A stretch of DNA of 64,000 bases from Mariannaea sp. PMI_226. Its lineage: Eukaryota; Ascomycota; Sordariomycetes; Hypocreales; Nectriaceae. A model generated the notes under the pieces. The model was not told the origin of the DNA and did no database searches. It saw only the letters and a list, made by a program, of their open reading frames with translations. The DNA is taken from positions 2,728,001 to 2,792,000 of the forward strand of contig JANFOG010000005.1 of assembly GCA_024336345.1 (NCBI GenBank), in the 5' to 3' direction. Of the stretch, positions 31,701-42,100 are shown piece by piece. The position numbers were made by a program, and so were the translations under genes. Each line of letters starts with the position of its first letter. The first letter of the stretch is position 1.

Positions 31701-34087
31701 GCGACGGACGACTCCAGAAGCTGATGCAAGGCTCGGCTGCTACGGGAAGGATATGGCGCTCTCAGGAAATCACTCTCGCGGCACCGCCAACGCAGAAGTC
31801 TATTAGTTTTATGTCCTACACCACAACCATTCACGCTACACAGATGGAAATGGATCTGCCTGCAACGAATACAGTGGTAAATCTCTCCGCCAATAGCCGT
31901 ACGCCTGTGTACATTAACGGCATCTATCACGTCTTATCCCCCACTCCTATGCATGTCGCTACCGATGCCTCTGGCACACTTACAGTCGTGGAGATGACCG
32001 ACAGCCTCCACGGGGCCATTGTGACAGCTTCTTTTGACAACACTTCCCTCACTATCAATCCCATGGATGCATCGAGTAGCAAGCTCACTGCACTCGACTC
32101 GGCAGATAAGCTACGCACCGCCAAAATCCACAGCGCGGTCACTGCCGGCGGTGTGGTTGGATCGCCGCAGCTGACATCCCTTATTAGCTCATCGGTGAGC
32201 GATGACGATGTAAACGCTGTGGCGCAAAACTTGGGCCTGCTCAAAGATGCCTACGACGGACTGACGAATCCAGGGAAGCAGATCGATGAGACCCGAACTT
32301 CTGAGCCTCAAGTCTATGAGAGCGCGACCGCAGGCACGCTCCCCGGTGCAGATACCCGGGTGGTGAACTATCTGAGCTGGGGCGATATTGGTCGTGCCTT
32401 CGACGGTTTCATTCATACTATCGATAATATTGCAGATATGATCAAGAGAGCTTTCTCTTCCATATTTGGGGACATATGGCATTGGGTGAAGCACGAGGCT
32501 GAAAAGATCGGCGGGATTTTTCGAGATGCTGTCACTGGTACCCTCCACTTCTTTGCAAAGATCGGGGGCCAGATCTATCATGCAGTCATGGACTCTTTTC
32601 ACGCGGTGGTCGCGGGATTGGAATGGGTGTTTGACAAAGTCAAAGTCGTCATTCAAGATGTTGTGAAATTTTGCGAAATGCTCCTTGGTTGGGATGATAT
32701 TCGCCGGACCAAGGACGTGATGCACAACACAATCAAGTTATGGATGCAGAACCAGGTGGATTATATCCCCAAAGCGAGAGATACCATCGACAAGGAAATA
32801 AAGGCTCTGGAAGGCGTAATGAATGAGTGGACTGGAATCACCAACTGGCCTTCCTTGGGCGATGTATCCCAGAAGCCTGCCTCCCACAGTGCATCGAACC
32901 CCAACCAGAACCAAACCTCCAGTTCAAAATCCCTGGCTAATCATTACCAAACCCATGCAGGCCAACTCAGCATCATTGGTGACAGCCCAACAATTAAGGC
33001 GGCTGAGCAGCTTATCAGCGATCTCGTCACGGCCATCTCCAACGAAGGGATAGTCCTGGTGGGAGTCTTCAACCAGTTGACACAACTAGCCAAAGACTTT
33101 GCCAGCCTAACCGTTGAGCAAGTCCTCCAACGCATAGCCGGGATAATGGTGGACGGTGTCCTGTCCAGCGTGCAGGTAGTGGCGGACGTCTTACTGACGA
33201 TACTTTACGACGTGGCCCAGTCCGCCATTGGGATCCTTGATGCCAAGATCCATATCCCCGTCATATCAGACATCCTCAACGCCATCGGTGTATCCGACAT
33301 CTCTTTTCTCGACCTGCTATGCTGGATCGCTGCCGTCGGTTTCACAGTAGTCTACAAGATTGTTGAAAAATGTCCCCCGTTCCCAGCTCATGAAGAGTCC
33401 GTCCAAACCATCCTCGCGGCCGGGGCATGGCACGAACTTGAGAACGTTTTACTGCACCCAACACTACCCAAAGCTGTACAAAAAGCCTTCTTCAAGGCCT
33501 GTCACGGCTCCGCGTCTTTTATGAGCGTGGTGGGAAACCCTGTGACATCAGCCGAGGCCTATTCAGAAGCCGGGACAGGAGGGGTCATCGGCAAGGGCGC
33601 TACCGTCTTCAAGATCGTTGTGGCCGTCTGCCAGTCCGCCGGCGACTTGCTAGTGCCGCAAGATCCGCTCCAGAACAAGGGCATCAAGACCATCTCTACT
33701 GTTACCTCTGCGCTGAAACTCTTGTCAAGCATTTATTTTTCAGGTACTGTCCAAAGCCAGGTTGGCAAGCTCGGGTTCGGCTCCCTGAGCGTAGACAACT
33801 CTCGCGGTATTGGAGCCCTCGTCGGCGCGATCTTGGTTCCAATCAAACTGACCGTGTCCGGGTGGCACTTCTACGAGCTCACCAAGGACAATGCTGGCAA
33901 TACCCGCTCCGCTGCAATCCTGGGTGAAGTGTCCAATCTTGCCTCATGTGTCTCCGTCATCGCGTACGCCATAGTGGTGAATGACGAAGATCCAGATACT
34001 CGTTTGATTGCGGTTACCGCGAAAGCGATCTGCGACGATGCTTTCGCGGGCTTGCAGGTAGCGGAGACTATCGTTGGTTGTCCATGA
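28793..34087 (+). CDS. Giant intronless multidomain protein, family not recognised
   Basis: An uninterrupted frame of 1764 residues, very long for an intronless gene in this genome. The ATG at 28793 has a strong context (CCAGCCATGG); the in-frame ATG at 28673 would add 40 residues with a hydrophobic stretch. Residues 1-555 are beta-rich with alternating polar and apolar residues (GSGCDFVVATTQASINSNML, FDWNWMRPEDVNQESGVISI). A Pro/Gln linker is at about 560-597. About 600-1085 look like a beta-propeller of repeated strands (WQVHDLS, HWMADPAWTLVPFD, WSTPIPILSQVERISAYV). From about 1190 on it is helical, with amphipathic and hydrophobic helices (IADMIKRAFSSIFGDIWHWV, LDLLCWIAAVGFTVVYKIV). The N-terminus weakly recalls TULIP/P-47-like proteins; this is inference only. 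The function is unknown. Confidence 0.85.
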   Translation: MDIKTSKLSGSGCDFVVATTQASINSNMLEYLGEGTQPIQYIFILYDNNLNPTVQVNLEQIQQMTGVNPFDIPEGTQSSDPRLQALNDAMFYVGIKVQMGLPQGVDPKQLPPVVKLESADRVQFNLFCSQATVVQLKTVGRRSAWSVYNQPTSSIDNLWTIHTTVNLVVADLDKNLDGSTYLKNNPQIKQQLKDSLLNLSGTAFSLQQLLFDLDSAILEDGTGFQGVKDPEVQNLLNSFFLLLHKKTASEHGLPLVAVTAVSHEPDPSSLHMTGFERTVTKVDANDGAATTLNYLCAINNHQVPSRYTHFDWNWMRPEDVNQESGVISISRDILVKHIADKLQIACAASCYKPVIGSDSRVIMVPGQTPPAKLSPTGSKVINFYSDLRDRGSMATKYWDGRPRTMMVIACSQYSCDVSFSGKSILVEQTLEVWACYNPDANDCGATTSPVHCGRSDEYEMSADQNGSLQLTLKNSSTWDKADHRSAAPSKDGDYDSFRILNQIFRDQISALCEGNMHGFQIGQLESFVFPGAKTFTYKDPFFSDNQDLICEITYVDPVKVSPSQEPQPQPAAPQPATQADTEGPPSSTPTGNVGKLTGSSELMRNYLQGEIISPAGKFEALQRCDGHTLLFAIDSSGIFHVIEEQTGTSHTGWQVHDLSTAAIQALFPGQDATIRSFDVAENAADGTIGLMMTLQLNGNDHLVVSLGNPSGDTHWMADPAWTLVPFDSVDEQPQKIVIANTLFAETVNRSQYLVVDIDRPDNNTTGLSITRYHIDMARSAGCYWVKHDTTVDIAAGQYQSVVGRISGKPGDGIYTAGSTGGAPQLIYEPIINYYGNGPVSPRRLRLPGGAIPSAITTARRPDGSTDLYALGNSTLYLFPSDAQNEDTEPLAVFNGDVLAGSETLRAMTHDGVTTVWGRNSSDQVYYLACATSRLSEPSAWSTPIPILSQVERISAYVNRADGGNTIFASGDGRLQKLMQGSAATGRIWRSQEITLAAPPTQKSISFMSYTTTIHATQMEMDLPATNTVVNLSANSRTPVYINGIYHVLSPTPMHVATDASGTLTVVEMTDSLHGAIVTASFDNTSLTINPMDASSSKLTALDSADKLRTAKIHSAVTAGGVVGSPQLTSLISSSVSDDDVNAVAQNLGLLKDAYDGLTNPGKQIDETRTSEPQVYESATAGTLPGADTRVVNYLSWGDIGRAFDGFIHTIDNIADMIKRAFSSIFGDIWHWVKHEAEKIGGIFRDAVTGTLHFFAKIGGQIYHAVMDSFHAVVAGLEWVFDKVKVVIQDVVKFCEMLLGWDDIRRTKDVMHNTIKLWMQNQVDYIPKARDTIDKEIKALEGVMNEWTGITNWPSLGDVSQKPASHSASNPNQNQTSSSKSLANHYQTHAGQLSIIGDSPTIKAAEQLISDLVTAISNEGIVLVGVFNQLTQLAKDFASLTVEQVLQRIAGIMVDGVLSSVQVVADVLLTILYDVAQSAIGILDAKIHIPVISDILNAIGVSDISFLDLLCWIAAVGFTVVYKIVEKCPPFPAHEESVQTILAAGAWHELENVLLHPTLPKAVQKAFFKACHGSASFMSVVGNPVTSAEAYSEAGTGGVIGKGATVFKIVVAVCQSAGDLLVPQDPLQNKGIKTISTVTSALKLLSSIYFSGTVQSQVGKLGFGSLSVDNSRGIGALVGAILVPIKLTVSGWHFYELTKDNAGNTRSAAILGEVSNLASCVSVIAYAIVVNDEDPDTRLIAVTAKAICDDAFAGLQVAETIVGCP

Positions 34088-34339
34088 TATTAAAGGGTTC
34101 AGCAGAATTTTCTCCTCGGTTTGTGTTATTTTTGGTCAGTTGTTAATTAGTCATATAAAAAATTTGGTTAGATCCTATGCATTGTTCAAAGAGATTCAAG
34201 CTCAACCAAGTAAGGCTTATGCATCTATCATACTACGTGAGCTCTGCGAATCAATTCTAAGATATGTAATTATAAAACTCAAAAAATCAACCACGAGCGC
34301 TTGTTGGCTATATGGCTTATGGTTATTAAGCATCCCGGC
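34088..34339. other. Convergent 3' spacer
   Basis: AT-rich spacer of about 250 bases between the stop of the giant gene and the stop of the leftward molybdate transporter. A short plus-strand frame that runs through it into the transporter gene is a shadow. Confidence 0.6.
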
Positions 34340-35824
34340 TCATCTCAGAAGTGAATCACGCTCAGTGGAGAATCTGTGCCGGCGCGACTTCCACGCCTCA
34401 ACTCGGTCCGCCAGTCGATATGCCCAAAAGCACAGCATACCAGCCAGGAACCCCACGGCATCGTTTCGGAACGCCAACAACCCTGCCGTTGTAGTCATCA
34501 TCACAGTCCATCTCTCCATACGCTCATTATCCGACAGGTCCCTGTGGCGGCGAAGTATGCCACTTGCGGGATCGACATCTTGCCCAACGGCTGTGAGCCA
34601 TAGATCAGGCGCTCCTTGGTTGAGACTTTGTCCAACCTTGGCAAGTTCGAGACCGGCTGCCAGAACCATGATTCCGAGAATGCTCTTCGGGTAGTGCTTA
34701 AGAAGATCCACGAGCGTCTCTCCGAAGATGAGTCCCAGCACGAGTTTGAAAACCCCAAGAATGATGATACTAGCGCCGCTGCGAGCACCGAACCTATACT
34801 GCGCAGCGAGGCCACCAGCTCCGTGGCAGACGGGCATTCCACCAAACCAAGTCGCAGTTAGATTCATCAAACCAACGCTGATTCCAACAGAACTGACGGA
34901 TGGTGTCGGGACATTAGGTAAAAGATCCTGGGAGAGAGCGCACACGGCGATGATGGAATTCAGAGTCGTCAACGGGAGCTGGCCAATAGCCATCCACAGC
35001 GCACTCAAGTTGTGAGCAAACCACCTCGGTAACACGAAATGGGGCCGCCACACATGAAACCAAGGCAGGCTGTGATCCGAAGCTACAAGCTCAATGAATG
35101 CAAAAACCAGAGCAAGAATGAAGAACAACAATGCATAGGGAAATCGCTGCAGCTTCTGCGTACCGATGAGGACCAGAAAGGCAACGAGAGCCCAGATTCT
35201 ATTATCAAGGGCTGGGTGGATCCAGTGCAAGGGCTTTAGCATCGACGAGCCAGCGCCGATTATGAGGGAGAGGCCAGCTCCGACCTGAATACCTCGGACC
35301 ACTGGGACCGGGACAAAGGACACAGCGGCTCTCAAGATGCCCGTGACACTCATCAACAGTACTGCGGCACCAACCCACTGGCCGGCAGCGGTGACAACAC
35401 CCATGGAAGAGTCTCCGCGTTCTGAGATTGACGCCGCAGCTATAGCCTGTGAAATTGCAACAGAATATGTCAGCTTTTCCTTGGTCGTGGCCGCTTACAT
35501 AAACTGGTCATGGGTTTCGACTTGCACAACAGCTCAAAGAAGGCAGATGTGCAAACAAAATGGTTACTCTGCCAGACGCACCTTCATGGGCTGCACAGGC
35601 AGCGGAACGCCGTAGACCATGCCGGTGAGGATATTGAATATTCCTGAGAAAACGAGCGTGCTGCCTAGGTCGATGGAACCCTGGGCGGCGAGAGCTATCA
35701 TGAGGGGCAGTAAGGTGCCCAAGTCGCCCAGTGAGCCGGAAACCTCAGCCCACGGCTGCGCTCGGAAAGTGTCGATATTGTAACGATTTCTCCGACGGAG
35801 GAGCTCGATCCATGAGTGCGCCAT
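34340..35824 (-). CDS. MOT1: MOT1-type molybdate transporter
   Basis: Exons 35824-35582 and 35446-34340 join in phase 0 across a 135-base intron (GTGCGT..CACAG) and give 449 residues, the usual size for MOT1. The N-terminal motif WAEVSGSLGDLGTLLPLMIA and the later PVCHGAGGLAAQYRFGARSG are the two conserved signatures of the MOT1 branch of the sulfate-permease superfamily; the STAS domain of true sulfate permeases is absent. About ten hydrophobic spans are visible (VFSGIFNILTGMVYG, LVAFLVLIG, ALLFFILALVFAFIEL, SIIILGVFKLVLGLIFG, ILGIMVLAAGLEL). It should import molybdate for the molybdenum cofactor used by nitrate reductase. The ATG at 35824 was preferred; an in-frame ATG at 35938 would add 38 residues. 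Confidence 0.9.
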
Positions 35825-36720
35825 TATTGCTAGCCCTAGGAAGAAGATGTTGAAACACTTTCGGAAGTGATATGAACGATGTAGTTGCAAGGGCGAGAAT
35901 GGGTCATGAACATAGCCATAGCTTGGGGGCAAGTACACTTAAGGCAGGTATGTAAGGACGGCGTAGGTACGTAGGTACGTAGATACTTGTACTCAGCCGC
36001 AAGTGTGGCTGGACGGGAAGTGGGTCGTCTTGCCGTTGTCGATCGGATATGACGCCCTGCTTTGCTTGGCTGCTAAAGCTGCCCACTCCATCATTGATCA
36101 CGTTAGTGCGTGCATGTAGAGCATAGCTCCGGAGAAGTGGTGTTGTTGGTCGGAAATGCACCTTTGGGAATATTGGAGATTGGGAGCCTGCATGTGGTTC
36201 CTGCTGTACCGATAGGCGTCTTATCTCTGGTAGTTCTTGTCTCGGTAACTATTCCGGAATACCGTATCTTGGATTTGACCCTGAGTTCATATTTACATGG
36301 TGGCGTCTATTGGCTTGACTACAGCACAAGATAGCATAGGGATAAACAGTCTATTTCTCACTTTAGGACCGACTGTAGCGACACGGCCCTTTCGGGGACG
36401 ATAAGAAAAATAGATAAATAACCCAATAGACAAAACTCACTTGCATTTCAATCCGCAACATAACCAATATCTCCTGCATCAATTTAGTTGATCAAGACAG
36501 AAAATCCCCTCCACCCCATTGACGCAAGCTACCCTATACACAACCCCACACTGGCCCCCAAAGTAGCCCATAATTATTTTTCTTGTGACCATCTCGCCAA
36601 TCGCGCCTGTGACGTCACTCAATTGGCAGAATGCACAATTGCCGAGCTGCCGCATCGCCAACGGGGAAAAAAAGCCTCTCTCAATTGATCACTATTCCTT
36701 GACGTCCACGCCAGCAAGAA
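35825..36720. other. Divergent promoter region
   Basis: About 900 bases between the starts of the MOT1 transporter (minus) and the lipase (plus). It must hold both promoters. It contains a repeated GTACGTAGGTACGTAG-like stretch near 35965-35985. No coding frame was supportable. Confidence 0.6.
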
Positions 36721-37819
36721 ATGACCCAATGGCTCATCTCGTGTAGGAAACCGGCTTCTGCAGCCTTTCCCAGGCCGCTCTTGTTTTGCGCGCCCTCGAG
36801 TCTTTCCAAATGGCACGGGGAGAGCCGATGCTCCCGCAGCTTCTCAACCGGACACCGACTGAGTCGGGAGGGTGATCCAAGGATACGAGAGCTGGGGAGG
36901 GAGATTTCGGACGAGTTTGCAACTATACGCGACAAATACGGTATTTCACACGCTGCCCCGTCATTCAATTGGAAATGTCCATGATCTGATTCTGGCTCAT
37001 GCCTCTAAAGAAACCCCGAAATATCCCATTGTCCTCGCCCACGGCCTCTTTGGCTTCTCCGAACTACGCCTAAATGCTTACCTCCCAGCTGTCCACTACT
37101 GGCACGGCATCAAAGACGCTCTCCGTGCCCAAGGTGCAACTGTTCTCACCCCGGCCGTCCCGCCCTCCAGCTCCATCGCCGACCGCGCGGCCGCCTTGAA
37201 ATCGGCACTCGCTGAGTGCTCTCCCGCGCCAGAGGCCGTGAATATTATCGCGCACAGCATGGGCGGGTTGGACGCGCGATACATGCTTTCGCACATGGCA
37301 CCCACCCCAATCCGTGTAGCTTCGCTCGTCACCGTCGCGTCGCCGCATCGCGGGAGCACCTTTGCCGACTACCTCCTCGACCAGAACCTCGCGCCAATCC
37401 ATCTACCTCGACTGTACGGGGTAATCGAGCGGGCAGGTCTCGGAACAGCAGCATTCGCAGAGCTAACGCGTCGGTACATGACGGGCGAGTTCAACACTCA
37501 AACGCTAGACGACCCTGATGTGCGATACTTTTCATATGGCGCTGCGTTCAATGGAGTGCCGCCATTGCTGAACCCGTTCAGACACTCATACGGCGTGATA
37601 GCCGAGGAGGAGGGCCCCAATGACGGCCTCGTGAGCGTGGAGAGCAGCAAGTGGGGAACATACAAGGGAACGTTGATGGGCGTGAGCCACCTGGATTTAA
37701 TCAATTGGTCGAATCGGGTTGGGTGGACGGTGAGGGATTGGATGGGCATCAAGAGAAATTTCAATGCGATTGCGTTTTATCTTGATATCGCTGATATGCT
37801 GGCGAAGGAAGGATTGTGA
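36721..37819 (+). CDS. TGL2: Tgl2-like mitochondrial triacylglycerol lipase
   Basis: Exons 36721-36940 and 37011-37819 join in phase 1 across a 70-base intron (GTATTT..TAAAG) and give 342 residues. The first exon encodes a basic, Ser/Arg-rich N-terminus (MTQWLISCRKPASAAF.. SRCSRSFSTG) that looks like a mitochondrial targeting peptide, then REISDEFATIRDKY, which splices into ETPKYPIVLAHGLFGF. The oxyanion motif is AHGLFGF, the nucleophile elbow AHSMGG (Ser near 156), and the likely acid and base are Asp near 278 (NDGLVSV) and His near 299 (VSHLDLINW). The lid-free fold resembles bacterial family I lipases. Family knowledge: yeast Tgl2 is a mitochondrial short-chain lipase. An alternative in-frame start at 36872 reads through the intron and lacks the targeting peptide. 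Confidence 0.88.
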
Positions 37820-38824
37820 GGAATGTCAATGTATACCTGGATATCTGGGGGGAAGGTCAAGGCGAGGCGTGGATGGTGCATTGCCAAAATGTATGACATG
37901 GTCACTGCGAAAGGAGGATTCTGCTGGTCGTCGCTATCGACGTGATAAAAAAAAAAATGTATCGTTGGGTTAGGTAGGCTTCAACCAATTGATTGAGCTG
38001 AGATGACGTGGCTATCGAGGTCTTGGTTTGAGCTTAGTATTGGGTGTGGGAGGTGGAAGGATAATGGAAATGGGAACTGTAAGTTATGTGGTCAGTCGTG
38101 TCGTGGGGGGAGGCAAAAATGTCTCATACCCAATAACGGCAACATTAGGAATGCAAAGCATACAAAACAACCACAAGACCAGGCGTGTTGACCGAGACAA
38201 CAAAACACTGACTGGTGACTAACGTGGGGGGAGTGGGAGTCAACATGAAAAGAAAAACAGAAAAAAAGAGACAAAAAGCAAAACAAAAAAAAAACAAACG
38301 TGAACTAGAGCAAGATTGAAAGATTGAGATGGAACGACAATTGGATGGACGATGCAGCAGATACAAAACACAATGCGGACACACGACGGAGGAGAGAAAG
38401 CGATTGTTGGGAAAGGATTGCTTGCTTCAAACAGGTAGGTATCAGTAGTATTAGAATATAGAATCCAGCCACCTGACCACGAACACGTCGACGAGAGCCC
38501 GTCCTCCAGCACAATGCCCAAGAGATCCAGGTATGTACAGAGGGAGAAGCCCGGCGCACCACCCCGTTGTGAGTTGACGGAGGAAACGGCGGACGCTGAA
38601 ATAAAATAAAATAAAATAGTTTGACAAGGGGAGGGACAAAGTCGAATATGCCTGGATTTCGGGATCACAGTCGGTCACCCGGCGTGTCGTAGAAGGCGGC
38701 CCATGTCGTAACACCACTCATCTTCCCCGAGGCACGCAGTCTCTGCTTTCGGCGCTAATTAGACTGCGCCCTGTTTCACTCTCTTTCTCCTTCGACACCT
38801 GACGACCTTCACAATGTTCATCGT
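37820..38824. other. Convergent 3' intergenic region
   Basis: About 1 kb between the lipase stop and the stop of the small membrane-protein gene. It contains A-rich tracts (38240-38300, AATAAAATAAAATA near 38600) that could serve as polyadenylation signals for both genes. No supportable gene. Confidence 0.5.
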
Positions 38825-39128
38825 CTAGACGACCGAAGCCTTCTGGTCCCGACGGACAGCAAGCTTCTTCTGCGCCCAGAGGAAGGTGAGAAGAATGGCA
38901 ACTGGAATGAGTTGTTAGAAAAAGAGAACGGGACTGAGATTTAAAAAAAAAAAAAAACGATTGTCGCATAATTTTTTGAGACCATCAAGAGAAAAGGAGG
39001 AGATTCGTACCGGCACCAAGGATGCAGAAGACGACCATGGGACCAACGTTCCTGGAGGCCCAGTTCGAGCGCTTGGCGAACTGGTTGAGAGCCTCGCGGG
39101 CGATGAGGGACGTGTTGATGGCGGCCAT
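38825..39128 (-). CDS. Small single-span membrane protein, 64 residues
   Basis: Two exons, 39128-39011 and 38901-38825, join in phase 1 across a 109-base intron (GTACGA..TTCCAG) whose middle has a run of 15 T. The product begins MAAINTSLIAREALNQFAKR and continues with NWASRNVGPM, then a single hydrophobic span crossing the splice join (VVFCILGAVAILLTFLW), and a basic tail QKKLAVRRDQ. This is the form of a small tail-anchored or inner-membrane protein with the basic end probably cytosolic or matrix. It is likely conserved among Sordariomycetes, but I cannot name it. Hydrophobic span and reading phase agree across the intron, which supports it as a real gene. Confidence 0.7.
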
Positions 39129-42100
39129 TGTGTCGAAGAGTGGAGATTTGCTGTAAACGAGCAAGAAGCCGAAAATGTTAGCCAGCCAGATACAGACAAC
39201 TAAAGAGAACGAGAGCGATTGGGTGAAATAGATGTAAAGAGGGAAGTGATTGAAGGCGTGATGAGGTCGATTGGTGATAAATGATTGAAGGGCGGGTGTC
39301 AATTGATCGAAGAGTGTTGACGAGGTCGGAGAGATAAAAAAGATTTAGAGGCGGTTCTTTGGGGGTGTAATGCGGCGAGATGAGCGGCTTGGTCCGGACG
39401 CCCCGGAAGCTGGGTAGCTGGGAAAGCCATTTTCATGCGCAATTTTTTTTTCTCTCTGTTCCTCTCTCTTTCTTATTCTCTTGTAGCAGAATTTGTTGAT
39501 GATGTTGTCGCCGACGACCAATTGAGGAGGATCCGACAGGGAAACGACCAAGGGATAATGGGAGGATGTGAATAGCAAAGGGGGAGGTCAACAAAGTGTG
39601 TATCCTTACCTTGTAAGCTTGGAGGGTGATGAAGAAGCAGCAAACAATTCTTGTCGCGAAGGCGGGCTCGGCTGTGGTTTTGTTGATCAGCTACGCCGGC
39701 ACCAGAGGCGCCAAAAGTCGCAAAAAGTGGAGAAGCCAAGCGTCACGCTCCAGAAAAGCTTTGGGAGAATAATAACTAGGTAGTTATTGGAGGATACTTG
39801 GGGGGCGCGAGGGGGGGGGAGAGCGAGGGTTGTAGGCAGAGATGAAGGGAGGTAATTGTGAGGAAGCTTGGTTTCGACGGGACAGTACGGTACTGGTACT
39901 GTAATTACTTCGTCCGTACGTAGCCGCAAAGGAGCAAAAAAAAGATGGGCTAGGCCAAGGCGAGTAACAAGGAAATCATTTGATGGGGCCAAGTAACTTA
40001 GAAGGTAGCTAGCTAGGTACTGTACCTACAGTAGGGTCTCCAAGTCGTTTGGGGGACGGAGACGGAGATGGGAATATGGAGACAAGGAGGATATGGGGGG
40101 GCGAAGGAAGGGGGGCGTGTGGTTGCGAGCAATCAAGCAAGATGAAAGGGAGGGTGAGGGCATTAAGGCCCGAGCCGTGGCACCTGTACTGTATGGAGAA
40201 CAGCTCAAGATGGGACCCTCTCTCGGGAGGCATGGAACAATCAAAGGGTATGAGAAAGAAAGAGGATGAGATAATAATATCTGATGTGGTCGTTGAACGG
40301 CATTTCTGGATTTTATTGTTGTTGTTGTCATTGCTGGTTGGATGTACATATTCCGAATATACGGCACTTGCAAACACATCCCTACTGAAAGGCAATTGAC
40401 CAATCAATGGCTTGGGTCTTGAAAGAGTCCAAGAGTGTTATTCACGATGATGAAGGACCACGATGCTGCTCCTTGAAGAGAGGTACAAAATGACAGCTCT
40501 GGCTGGCTTGATTCGGGTACGAAGGAATCTGTAGAGTACAATTGACTACAGTACAGGACTACGGTATGATGTACGTAGGTAGGTAGGGGAGGGAAAAAAA
40601 AAGCCTCTCTCGACGCTGGATCCATGTGAGATGAACGAGGGATATTATTTCATCGGTGCATTTTATTGCTCCTGTTTTTGAATGTACCGCCGAACTGAGT
40701 GATAACTAACCGGCAAACGATGGCCAAGTAAATTGGATGGATGGGTCCTCCTTCCCGCCATGGGCCAAATGACAAAAAAAGACGGCGATAAATTATTATA
40801 CGATACGAAGTGCGCAACATTAATGATGATGAACAGGCGCTGTTAGTTAGAGGGAGATTAGAAACCAGTTTGTATTTCGTCATTCAATGATAATCCCAAG
40901 ATACGATTGATACAGGTAATACTAATCAGCAATTCTCTCATATACATAGTACAGTACATAAGTGTATGACTTGCCTCGCCGTGTGTAACTACCTGGGCGG
41001 GATCACCCAGCTTTCTTAGGACTTTGCCGATGGTCAAGGGCATGACCAGGAAAGCTACATCTTCAGCTTCGGACAGCTACCTGATATGTGTTACACAATC
41101 AGGGTATGCTGTAAGTATAGGTGTAACTGGCTGGGTACTCACTTGCTCAGGTGTACACGCGCCACCCCTTGTCCCCTGTCTGCTTGCAAATGCCTCCAGT
41201 TGACGCCCATCAGTGCTGCCCCGACTTCGAGTCTAGATGGTACTTCAGACAAGGGGACATGGGGGGGGCAAACGACATTGAGATGGACCATGCGTTTTCC
41301 TCTGGTTTTTTTTCTCTCGCGTGTAACACACTTCGGATCACGGCAGTGGTTTTGGGGGGGTTGGATGGATGGGTAGTGACTCGTGAGATGATCCATGTGG
41401 GGAAGCCCGGCCGATTGAACCCAAGGCTGTCCGAGAGAAGCATGGACCGACCGGTTGCTCAGAGAGACTTTTGGTTGTTTTGTTCTTGTGTGTTTTTTAT
41501 TATTATTCTTTTCCACAACAAGGAGGGAGAGAGAGAGGGCCCGAATAAGCCCGATAACAATGATGATGCCTAACTGCCTTTGCCCTTCTGTACTACAGTA
41601 GGCCTTTCCTATGCATGGTGTACTCATCAACTACTATGCATACCAGCTCCAACCTCCTGTATCTGCTCTGTCCGGTGGCAGGCTTTTGTACTGGCTGAAA
41701 CTCGTGAAGTCTTCAGTCCGCGGCTGTGTGGGGGGGGAGAGAGGAAGGAAGGAAAAAGCGGCTGTTGTCAACTGAAGGCAAAGTACCTAACGAAGGCAGA
41801 TATGAGTAGACGTACTGCAAAGTTAGTACTAGATGTACATCCATCGCTTGCAATTTTAGTTTTTGGACGAGAAAGATGAAGTACTTCCCTCATACGTTCA
41901 GTCTTCAGTGGCTACCTGCGTGCATGCCATAGTAGCTACATCCCTAATTGCGCGCCCGCCCGGCTGTTCTCGACCTCTGCTGTCAAGGGAACTGGGTCCC
42001 TCCAAGCAAGAAAAAAAAAAATAAATGCCTACGGGTGTTTCGGTCGATGTCATGGCGTCCGCTAATAAAATCACCAGTCCAACCGTTTTTTGCGCGAATT

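Noticed and set aside
34074..34694. Plus-strand frame of 206 codons
   Set aside because: It begins at the end of the giant gene and runs antisense into the molybdate transporter; no motifs.
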